Below are positions 1-6,102 of a DNA stretch of 10,628 bases, one piece after another (the stretch's first letter is position 1; the number at the start of each line of letters is the position of its first letter). The notes under the pieces are model-generated. The model saw only the letters and a program-made list of their open reading frames with translations. It was not told where the DNA came from and did not search any database. Source of the stretch: Phycisphaerae bacterium (lineage in GTDB: Bacteria; Planctomycetota; Phycisphaerae; Phycisphaerales; SM1A02); assembly GCA_002862325.1 (NCBI GenBank), contig PKCT01000196.1:1-10628 (forward strand), in the 5' to 3' direction. The position numbers were made by a program, and so were the translations under genes.

Positions 1-1208
1 TGTTCGTACGGAAGCTTCTCCCGCCCGAGGGCGCCGCTGAAGTCGACGTTCATGACCACGTCGGTCGACTCCATGCCCTCGCCATTCGGATCGAGCGCCT
101 GCAGACGCGCCTGCACACCGTCCTTGTGACCGAGCCGGAAGCGAATCCAGTTCGGCTCGGGAGGCGATCCGCCGTGCCGGTCCTTCCCGAAGAGATCCAG
201 TGGCGGTCGCTTGAGCACCACGATCGCTTCGGTCGCCGTATCGGCAAGGCACTTGCCGGCGCGGATGAAGAACGGGACGCCGTGCCACCGCCAGGAATCG
301 ATGTGCACCCGCAACGCGATGAACGTCTCAGTGGTCGAGTCGGGCGCCACCCCCTCGACGTCGAGATAGCCCCGGTACTGGCCCCGAACGACGTCGTCGG
401 CGTCGATGGGTCGCATCGCGCGGAACACCTCGAGCTGGGCGGCATGGATCGACTCGGGGCTGGAACAGACCGGAGGATCCATGCCGAGCAGCCCGACGAT
501 CTGCATGATGTGGTTCTGGATGACGTCCTTGAGGCAGCCGACTCGATCGTAGAACGACCCCCGATCCGACACGTCGAAGGATTCGGCCATGGTGATCTGG
601 ACATGACTGACGTGGTCGCGGTTCCAAAGCGACTCGAACATCTGGTTCGCGAACCGCCAGACCATGATGTTCTGGACCTGATTCTTGCCCAGATAGTGGT
701 CGATTCGATAGAGCTGATCGTCGTTGAGCATCGAGGACAGTGACGTGTAGAGTTCCCTGGCGGATTCAAGGTCGTGGCCGAAGGGCTTCTCGACGACCAC
801 GCGGACGTCCGGATGCTGCACCATCTCCGCGTCGTGGAGACCCTTGACCACCATCTCGAAGAGTCCGGGCGGGACCTCAAGATAGAAGAGTGGTCGAGTC
901 GCGTCGGCGAGCTTCTTGGTCAGCTCCACGTAGGTCTCGGGCTTCGAATAGTCGCCCTGCACGTAGCTCATTCGAGCCGACATCGCGTCCCACACCTTCT
1001 CGTCGATGGTGATCCCGGCGCCTTCGATGCCGCTCCGAGCATGTTGACGAAGATCGTCGTCCGTCCATTCGGTGAACGCGACTCCCACGATCGGCATGTC
1101 GAGAAGTCCACGGGCGGACAGGTGATAGAGGGACGCGAAGGTCATCTTCTTGGCGAGGTCGCCGGACGCGCCGAAAAGGACGATGGCATCAGAACGATGG
1201 GAATCCAA
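1..1208 (-). CDS. zwf: Glucose-6-phosphate dehydrogenase, C-terminus cut by window edge
   Basis: This enzyme oxidises glucose-6-phosphate to 6-phosphogluconolactone with NAD(P)+, the first step of the oxidative pentose phosphate pathway, in the cytoplasm. About 402 residues are visible. The family usually has about 480-510, so roughly 80-110 are missing beyond the left edge. Visible motifs: the nucleotide-binding loop GASGDLAKK at 13-21, EKPFG at 140-144, the signature RIDHYLGK at 168-175 (His171, phosphate binding in the family) and QNHIMQ with the probable catalytic base His233. No ATG lies near the expected N-terminus. I chose TTG at 1208 because GGAG (1216-1219) sits 7 bases upstream and this places the nucleotide loop at the usual distance from the start. 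An upstream in-frame GTG would add 15 residues and is less likely. The gene is divergent from the membrane protein at 1303. The family call is very secure; the start is moderately sure. Confidence 0.96.
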   Translation of the reverse strand, partial: MDSHRSDAIVLFGASGDLAKKMTFASLYHLSARGLLDMPIVGVAFTEWTDDDLRQHARSGIEGAGITIDEKVWDAMSARMSYVQGDYSKPETYVELTKKLADATRPLFYLEVPPGLFEMVVKGLHDAEMVQHPDVRVVVEKPFGHDLESARELYTSLSSMLNDDQLYRIDHYLGKNQVQNIMVWRFANQMFESLWNRDHVSHVQITMAESFDVSDRGSFYDRVGCLKDVIQNHIMQIVGLLGMDPPVCSSPESIHAAQLEVFRAMRPIDADDVVRGQYRGYLDVEGVAPDSTTETFIALRVHIDSWRWHGVPFFIRAGKCLADTATEAIVVLKRPPLDLFGKDRHGGSPPEPNWIRFRLGHKDGVQARLQALDPNGEGMESTDVVMNVDFSGALGREKLPYE

Positions 1209-1215
1209 AGCAAGA

Positions 1216-1219
1216 CTCC
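1216..1219 (-). promoter_or_regulatory. Ribosome binding site deciding the TTG start of zwf
   Basis: On the minus strand GGAG is followed by seven bases and then TTG. No ATG exists in frame between here and the conserved nucleotide-binding loop, so this site is the main argument for a TTG start. Confidence 0.55.
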
Positions 1220-1243
1220 AAAGGGTGTCGATGGACCGGAATG

Positions 1244-1256
1244 ACCGTCGCACGGT
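1244..1256. repeat. Short inverted repeat between divergent zwf and membrane protein genes
   Basis: ACCGT and ACGGT are perfect 5-base arms around CGC. The site lies in the 94-base gap between the two divergent starts, so it could be an operator or a leader hairpin. Arms this short arise often by chance in GC-rich DNA. I see no convincing -35/-10 pair in this gap on either strand. Confidence 0.25.
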
Positions 1257-1302
1257 AACCCAGGAACAGGGCTGCTCGAAACGCCCACGAAGGACTCTTC
1301 TC

Positions 1303-1764
1303 ATGAAAATTCTCACCGCCCCATCCCTCAGACTGGCCGCGATGGCGCTGATTCTGCTGATCCTCGGCATCCTGCTGACCTTCGGTCAGGAGATCGGAAT
1401 GCCCGTCCCGACCTCCGCCGGAGCCGCCGCGGAGCAGGGATCCGGCGACGCCGAATCCCTGACGACGATTCCGGGTGGCGGCCTTCTCCTGGGATTCGGG
1501 ATCTGGACGGTCACAGCCTTGACGATCCGTTCCTGGCGGGGTCCGGCCCTCTGGGGAGCGGGGTTCGGACTGATCGGCCTGGCCGCAGGCTCGATCCTGG
1601 AACTCATACGGCATCCGGAGTGGAACACCTCGCTCGTGATCGTGGCGATCGTCTCAGGGGTCGTCGGAATCTGGAATCCGATCGCCGGAATCGTCCATGG
1701 CCGAGCGATACGGCATGCAGCCCACGAAGACGAGGAGGACGAGGGGGACGAGGAGGACGCCTGA
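1303..1764 (+). CDS. Unrecognised small integral membrane protein with acidic tail (153 aa)
   Basis: I do not recognise a family. The protein looks like an inner-membrane protein with four hydrophobic segments at about 10-28, 58-75, 82-102 and 109-132. A polar Ala/Gly/Ser-rich loop (about 36-57) separates the first two. The C-terminus has His132, His138 and His141 followed by a tail (142-153) in which ten of twelve residues are Asp or Glu. The ATG at 1303 is preceded by AAGGA (1290-1294) with an 8-base gap. The reading frame stays open upstream into zwf on the other strand, but that extension has no ribosome binding site and looks like antisense noise. It is transcribed away from zwf and converges on permease 2, 21 bases from its stop. 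Nothing ties it functionally to sugar uptake except position. Existence as a gene is fairly sure; function is unknown. Confidence 0.75.
   Translation: MKILTAPSLRLAAMALILLILGILLTFGQEIGMPVPTSAGAAAEQGSGDAESLTTIPGGGLLLGFGIWTVTALTIRSWRGPALWGAGFGLIGLAAGSILELIRHPEWNTSLVIVAIVSGVVGIWNPIAGIVHGRAIRHAAHEDEEDEGDEEDA
1729..1758 (+). repeat. Two 12-base direct repeats coding the acidic tail
   Basis: GACGAGGAGGAC occurs at 1729-1740 and again at 1747-1758, with a period of 18 bases that keeps the reading frame. It encodes the Asp/Glu-rich end of the membrane protein. Slippage here would lengthen or shorten the tail by six residues without a frameshift. Confidence 0.7.
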
Positions 1765-1771
1765 CGGCCTC

Positions 1772-1785
1772 ACCGAGCAGTCGGT
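1772..1785. terminator. Possible small bidirectional hairpin between convergent genes
   Basis: ACCGA and TCGGT form a perfect 5-bp stem around a GCAG loop. It occupies most of the 21-base gap between the stop of the membrane protein (1762-1764) and the stop of permease 2 (1786-1788). There is no T-run on either side, so it is at best a weak or partial intrinsic terminator. Confidence 0.3.
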
Positions 1786-2652
1786 TCAGCCCTTGCTTCC
1801 GGCGGTCGAGATCCCCTCGACGAACGTGCGCTGCATCAGAACGAAGAGCACGAGGACCGGTGCGACCATGATCGTGGTCGCCGCCATGAGCAGGTTCCAT
1901 GGGGTCTGTCCCAGTTTCGAGAGGTAGAGCTGGAGTCCGAGCGCGAGCGTGAACTGATCTCGATGGGTCAGGAACACCAGCGGGCCCAAGAAGTCGTTCC
2001 AGACGAACATGAAGTGGAAGAGCGCCACCACCAGCAGCGCGGGCAGGGAGAGCGGCAGGATCACGTGGATGAAGTTGCGGAGATGGCCGCAACCGTCGAT
2101 GCGACTCGCATCGTCGAGCTCCCGGGGGAGCGTGAGGAAGAACTGCCGCAGCAGGAAGATGCTGAAGGCGTTTCCGAACCACGCCGGCACCCAGAGCGGC
2201 GCGAAGGTGCCGATCCAACCGATGTCCCGGAACATCACGAAGAGCGGTACCATCACCACGGGGAACGGGATCATCATCGTCGAGAGCATGACCATGAACG
2301 CGACGCCGCGCCCCCGCCAGCGGACCCGCGAGAACCCGTAGGCCACGACGGCACTCGAAACCGTGGTGCCGACCACGCTGAGGAGCGCGATCCAGAGCGT
2401 GTTCCGCAGATAGAGCGGGACGTCGGTGTTCTCGTCGGTGATGACGTGTCGATAGGTATCGGAGGTTCGTCGCGCGGTCTCGGCGATGCCGCCTTCGAGC
2501 GGGGACGCGGCCGGATCGGCGCCGCCGAGGGAGATGGCCAGCATGTAGACCGGAGGCAGGAGCGCGACGAACGCCACCAGCGCGAGTAGGAGGTAGATCG
2601 CACCGCGGCCGAAGACGGAATTGCGAGGTTGGAGGCTCGGCGTCGCGCTCAT
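1786..2652 (-). CDS. Carbohydrate ABC transporter permease 2, MalG/UgpE-like
   Basis: This is an inner-membrane permease subunit of a CUT1-family sugar importer, pairing with permease 1 to form the channel. It has 288 residues, usual for the family. Hydrophobic segments start at about 17, 86, 117, 151, 203 and 256, giving the expected six helices. The cytoplasmic EAA loop that contacts the ATPase is at about 178-204 (ELDDASRIDG to LPLSLP), with the conserved Asp186-Gly187 and Leu199-Pro200. The start at 2652 is one base after the stop of permease 1, so translation is probably coupled. The open frame continues 29 codons upstream inside permease 1, but that stretch is Ser-rich and non-conserved in look. 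It is the last gene of the three-gene operon. The substrate cannot be read from the sequence; the neighbours suggest beta-glucan oligosaccharides. Confidence 0.95.
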   Translation of the reverse strand: MSATPSLQPRNSVFGRGAIYLLLALVAFVALLPPVYMLAISLGGADPAASPLEGGIAETARRTSDTYRHVITDENTDVPLYLRNTLWIALLSVVGTTVSSAVVAYGFSRVRWRGRGVAFMVMLSTMMIPFPVVMVPLFVMFRDIGWIGTFAPLWVPAWFGNAFSIFLLRQFFLTLPRELDDASRIDGCGHLRNFIHVILPLSLPALLVVALFHFMFVWNDFLGPLVFLTHRDQFTLALGLQLYLSKLGQTPWNLLMAATTIMVAPVLVLFVLMQRTFVEGISTAGSKG

Positions 2653-2653
2653 C

Positions 2654-3538
2654 TCAGGCACCCCGGTAGTAGACGAGCTTCCGACCGGCGAGCAGGATGA
2701 TGCCGGTGAGCGCAAGGATGATGACGAATTGGAGCACACCCAGGGCCGAGGCGTACCCCATGTCGCCGAAGGTGAACGCCTGGTCGTAGACGTACATCGA
2801 GTGGAAGTAGGTCGTCCGTTCCGGACCGCCGCCGGTAAGCAGCAGCGGCACCGCGAAGACCTGCGCCGCGTTGATCACGCCGATGATCACGTTGAAGAGG
2901 ATGACCGGCGAGATCATCGGAAGCACCACGTGGAAGAACCGGCCCCAACGACCGACGCCGTCGATGGACGCCGCCTCGTGGAGCTGCTTGGGCACGTCGC
3001 GAAGTCCGGCGAGGTAGATCACCACCGCGGGCCCGACGCCCCAGAGTCCCATGAGGATCAACGCCGTCATCGCCCAGAAGCCGCTGCCGAACCAGTTGGG
3101 TCCCTGGAGTCCGGTCCAACCGAGCAGGAGGTCGAACGAGCGATTCGCGATCCCCAGCTCGGGGTCGTAGGCCAGCTTGAAGATGACCGCGAGAGCGACG
3201 AGGGGCAGAACGGAGGGCGCGAAGACCGCCGCCCGCCAGAAGGACTGGAACCGGGCGGGCTTGGAGAGGAGCACCGCGAGGAGGATCGAGACCACCGTCC
3301 CGAGCACGATCGAGATGACGCCGAACACCGCGGTGTTCCAGAGCACCTGACCGAGGATCGGATCCTCGAACATGCGGGCGTAGTTGTCAGCTCCGACGTA
3401 GATCGGGGCCTCGAGCAGCGTGTAGTCGGTGAAGCCGTAGTAGAGCGCGAGCGCGACCGGCACGACGGTGAAGATCGAGAATCCCAGGACCCATGGTCCG
3501 ATCCACAGGAGACCGGTCGCGGTGGAGTCGTGCTTCAT
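2654..3538 (-). CDS. Carbohydrate ABC transporter permease 1, MalF/UgpA-like
   Basis: This is the first membrane subunit of the same CUT1 sugar importer. It has 294 residues with a first hydrophobic segment at about 10-34 and further segments at about 68-92, 104-123, 155-178, 206-232 and 264-285. The EAA loop is clear: HEAASIDGVG from 187, then LPMISP at 206-211, matching the family consensus EAA-x3-G-x9-I-x-LP. The ATG at 3538 overlaps the stop of the binding-protein gene in the four bases ATGA (3535-3538), typical of coupled translation. The frame is open far upstream of this ATG, but that part lies antiphase over the binding-protein gene and is not coding. Next downstream is permease 2, after a 1-base gap. 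Two short permeases rather than one long MalF-type protein resemble the UgpA/LacF-style systems. Confidence 0.95.
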   Translation of the reverse strand: MKHDSTATGLLWIGPWVLGFSIFTVVPVALALYYGFTDYTLLEAPIYVGADNYARMFEDPILGQVLWNTAVFGVISIVLGTVVSILLAVLLSKPARFQSFWRAAVFAPSVLPLVALAVIFKLAYDPELGIANRSFDLLLGWTGLQGPNWFGSGFWAMTALILMGLWGVGPAVVIYLAGLRDVPKQLHEAASIDGVGRWGRFFHVVLPMISPVILFNVIIGVINAAQVFAVPLLLTGGGPERTTYFHSMYVYDQAFTFGDMGYASALGVLQFVIILALTGIILLAGRKLVYYRGA

Positions 3539-4977
3539 GAAAGCGACTCCGGTACCTCGTTCGGGCGAAGCCAAGGATCGGGCTGGCCACGACGTTGGCG
3601 ACGGTCGGAAGCGCGTCCTAGGATCGCCTCGACCTCCATCTGCACCTCCTCGAGCGGCTCGACGGCACTCTCCGCCCGCAGATTCCAGATCTTGCTGATG
3701 CCCGCACCGAACGCCATCTGGACCTCCTGCCAACTGCTCATCCAGGGGGTCGTGTAGGCGTTCGGGCTTTGAAGCAGGGCCTCGTGAACTTCGACCGCGG
3801 TGTTGGGGTGGTCCTTGCGGAATGACTCGCTGCTTCTGACGAGCGGCGACGGCTTGGCATGGCCCGAGCAGAGCGCCTCGATGTTCTCCTCGCGCTGGGT
3901 GAAGGCGATGAATTCGAGCGACGCCTCCGGATTCCTCGCCCCCGTGGGCAGCACAAGGATGTCGGCCTCGATCGGACCGAACGGCGGCTCGTCCTCGAGT
4001 CCGTCCGCGACCGGGAAGGGACATGCCCCGTACTGGAACACCCCTTTGCCCAACTCCTGGTCCATGAACATGGGAAGCCAGGGCCCCTGGATGGTCGTCG
4101 CGAGACGACCCCCGAAGAAGTTTCGATACGGAGAGGGATTGTCGGTCGGCGCTCCCTGGAACCGACGGAGTCGGTCGAGCCCCCAGCGCTTGGGAAAGGA
4201 CTGGTACCAGTCGTAGGCCGCGACCATGGGCCGGGAGTCGATGGTCGCCTCGCCGGTGCCTTCGTCGTAGAGACTTCCGTTCCAGTAGCCCCCCCACGAC
4301 CAGGACCACCACCCGGGATCGGTGGGAAGGAAGCCGGCCCGCTCCACGTTCCCGTCCGCGTCGAACTTCGTCGTCTTCTCGATGAGCTCGTCGAACTCAG
4401 TGATGGTCCTCGGCATCCGGCTGGTGTCGACCCCGCACGCCTCGAGAATGGTCCGGTTGTAGTAGAGGACGATCGAACTCGGCGTCGTGGGCGCCGCGAG
4501 CTGACGTCCGTTCCGGAAGACCAGCGGACGCACCGCGGTCGCGTAGGTGTCTTCGGAGATGCCGAACGACGCCAGATCGTCGAGCGGCTGGATCGCGCCG
4601 CACTGGCTGAAGAACGGCAGATTCCGGTTCCACAGTCCGAGCACGTCGGGCGGGTCGCCGGCGGCGATCGAGAGCTTCGCCTTCCGATCGATGCCGCCCA
4701 TCGTGAGGTAGTTCACGAAGATGCGATCCTGGCTCTCGTTGAAGCGATCGACGACCACCTTCATCGCGTCGGCTTCGTGCGCGGTCCACTTCTCCCAGTA
4801 GTCGAGTCGCAACCTATCGCCGCGACCGGCTCGTCCCGGACGCGGCCCGAGGATCGCGTAGCCCACGGCACTGGCGGCGATGGAGCCGATCACCACTCGA
4901 CGGGACAGCTGTCCGATCGAGAGACGCTCTTCGGGTGCCGGTGCGTCGGAGGACGTTGTCGATGAATCGTCAGCCAT
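3535..4977 (-). CDS. Extracellular solute-binding protein of a CUT1 sugar ABC transporter, Tat-like leader
   Basis: This protein captures the sugar outside the inner membrane and delivers it to the two permeases encoded downstream. It has 480 residues, somewhat longer than the common 420-440 for this family (family 1, MalE/UgpB-like). A polar N-terminus of about 24 residues precedes SRRVVIG (25-31) and a hydrophobic stretch to about 43. This reads as a twin-arginine export signal, with possible cleavage near GRA at 48-50. I see no lipobox cysteine. The mature part has recognisable family features: LDYWEKWTAHEADAMK (58-73), AAGDPPDVLGLW (105-116), LYYNRTILE (171-179) and a Trp-rich patch, Trp223, 224, 226 and 228, in the position of the ligand-stacking aromatics. 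The start at 4977 has an AGGA six bases upstream. It is the first gene of the operon and is divergent from the ATPase gene. Confidence 0.93.
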   Translation of the reverse strand: MADDSSTTSSDAPAPEERLSIGQLSRRVVIGSIAASAVGYAILGPRPGRAGRGDRLRLDYWEKWTAHEADAMKVVVDRFNESQDRIFVNYLTMGGIDRKAKLSIAAGDPPDVLGLWNRNLPFFSQCGAIQPLDDLASFGISEDTYATAVRPLVFRNGRQLAAPTTPSSIVLYYNRTILEACGVDTSRMPRTITEFDELIEKTTKFDADGNVERAGFLPTDPGWWSWSWGGYWNGSLYDEGTGEATIDSRPMVAAYDWYQSFPKRWGLDRLRRFQGAPTDNPSPYRNFFGGRLATTIQGPWLPMFMDQELGKGVFQYGACPFPVADGLEDEPPFGPIEADILVLPTGARNPEASLEFIAFTQREENIEALCSGHAKPSPLVRSSESFRKDHPNTAVEVHEALLQSPNAYTTPWMSSWQEVQMAFGAGISKIWNLRAESAVEPLEEVQMEVEAILGRASDRRQRRGQPDPWLRPNEVPESLS

Positions 4978-5027
4978 GCCGATCCTGAATGGTAGTGATT
5001 TTGGCCCACTCGGTCTTCACGAACCCC

Positions 5028-5033
5028 TACACT
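5028..5033 (+). promoter_or_regulatory. Possible -10 element for a leaderless ATPase transcript
   Basis: TACACT matches four of six positions of the bacterial -10 consensus, including the critical second A and final T. It ends 7 bases before the ATG at 5041, so transcription would begin at or next to the start codon. No Shine-Dalgarno sequence is visible before that ATG, which fits a leaderless message. No good -35 is seen: TTGGCC at 5001-5006 is 21 bases away, too far. Confidence 0.3.
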
Positions 5034-5040
5034 CTCGGCC

Positions 5041-6102
5041 ATGTCCAGCCTCAGCATCGAAAACGTCCGGAAGGTCTATCCAGGTGGCACCGTCGCGGTA
5101 CGGGAATGCTCGCTGGACATCACGCATGGAGAATTCCTCGTTCTGGTCGGCCCGTCGGGATGCGGCAAGAGCACGCTGCTCCGCATGATCGCGGGGCTCG
5201 AGGACATCACCGACGGCACGATCTCGATCGGTGATCGGGTCGTGAACAAGATCGCTCCGAAGGATCGGGACATCGCGATGGTTTTCCAGAACTATGCGCT
5301 GTACCCGCACAAAACCGCCCGCGCGAACATGGAGTTCGCCCTTAAACTCCGTCGCGTTCCCAAGGACGAACGGCGACGTCGCGTAATGGACGCGGCCCGG
5401 ATCCTCGGCATCGAGGAACTGCTCGATCGACGCCCCGGTCGCATGTCCGGCGGACAGCAGCAACGGGTCGCGCTCGGCCGGGCGCTGGTTCGGGAGCCGG
5501 CCGTCTTCCTGTTCGACGAGCCCCTGTCCAACCTCGATGCCAAGCTGCGTCATCAGACGCGGGGCGAACTCAAGGAACTGCACCGTCGCGTCGCGACCAC
5601 GAGCATCTACGTGACCCACGATCAGGAGGAGGCGATGACGCTGGGAGACCGCGTGGTCGTCATGAAGGACGGCGTGATCCAGCAGATCGGCCCACCCCTC
5701 GAGGTGTATCAGAACCCGAGCAATCGCTTCGTGGCCGCCTTCATCGGCGCGCCCGCGATGAATCTGCTAGACGGCACGGTGGGTGAAGACGGCCGGACGG
5801 TCCAGCTGGATGCCGGCCCCGCGGTGGCGATCGACGCATCCCTGGAGTCGGGACGCCGCGTCACCGTCGGGTTCAGGCCTCAGCATCTCGAGATGCACGA
5901 CGACGGCATGCCACTGACGGTCCGCGTGTGCGAGCCGCTCGGGGAGGAGACCGACGTCATCCTGGAGACCTCCAAGGAGGTCGCCATCACCGCCCGGCTC
6001 CATTTGACACGGGTGCCCGAGTCCGGATCGACCCTCAACCTTCGACCACGCCCCGAATCGATCCACCTCTTCGACGCGGACTCCGGAATGCGGATCAGCT
6101 GA
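5041..6102 (+). CDS. Sugar ABC transporter ATP-binding protein, MalK/UgpC/MsmX-like
   Basis: This is the cytoplasmic ATPase that powers CUT1 sugar importers as a homodimer. It has 353 residues. Walker A GPSGCGKST is at 37-45, the Q-loop Gln is at 83, the signature SGGQQQR is at 136-142, Walker B VFLFDE is at 155-160, the D-loop SNLDA is at 163-167 and the switch His is at 193. From about 240 a C-terminal OB/TOBE-type domain follows, with GFRPQHLEM (277-285) at the place of the MalK-type RPE motif. It is divergently transcribed from the binding protein and permeases, 63 bases away, and is probably their dedicated ATPase. Because UgpC/MsmX-type ATPases can serve several transporters, separate transcription would also suit a shared subunit. 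There is no ribosome binding site before the ATG. The stop overlaps that of the convergent GH1 gene. Confidence 0.96.
   Translation: MSSLSIENVRKVYPGGTVAVRECSLDITHGEFLVLVGPSGCGKSTLLRMIAGLEDITDGTISIGDRVVNKIAPKDRDIAMVFQNYALYPHKTARANMEFALKLRRVPKDERRRRVMDAARILGIEELLDRRPGRMSGGQQQRVALGRALVREPAVFLFDEPLSNLDAKLRHQTRGELKELHRRVATTSIYVTHDQEEAMTLGDRVVVMKDGVIQQIGPPLEVYQNPSNRFVAAFIGAPAMNLLDGTVGEDGRTVQLDAGPAVAIDASLESGRRVTVGFRPQHLEMHDDGMPLTVRVCEPLGEETDVILETSKEVAITARLHLTRVPESGSTLNLRPRPESIHLFDADSGMRIS
6095..6102. other. Palindromic overlap of two convergent stop codons
   Basis: TCAGCTGA is its own reverse complement. Read on the plus strand its last three bases are the TGA of the ATPase gene; read on the minus strand its last three bases are the TGA of the GH1 gene. 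Both proteins therefore end in Ser-stop, and there is no room for a separate terminator between the genes. Confidence 0.95.

Noticed and set aside
50..880. A 276-codon minus-strand frame inside zwf
   Set aside because: A Ser/Arg-rich shadow. The neighbouring frame carries the G6PDH motifs and stays open over the whole region.
1150..1302. 51-codon upstream extension of the membrane protein
   Set aside because: It overlaps zwf on the other strand, is basic and polar, and lacks a ribosome binding site, while the ATG at 1303 has a good one.
2621..3757. A 378-codon open frame on the plus strand, opposite permease 1
   Set aside because: It is full of charged Glu/Asp/Arg/His runs, has no motif, and lies antisense to a secure permease with an EAA loop.
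3539..4312. N-terminal extension of permease 1 into the binding-protein gene
   Set aside because: The stretch is out of phase with the well-supported binding protein, is Arg/Gly-rich and non-membranous. The ATGA overlap gives a natural start at 3538.
5001..5033. TTGGCC and TACACT as a standard -35/-10 promoter for the ATPase gene
   Set aside because: The spacer is 21 bases, too long for a normal sigma-70 type promoter. Only the -10-like part is kept, with low confidence.
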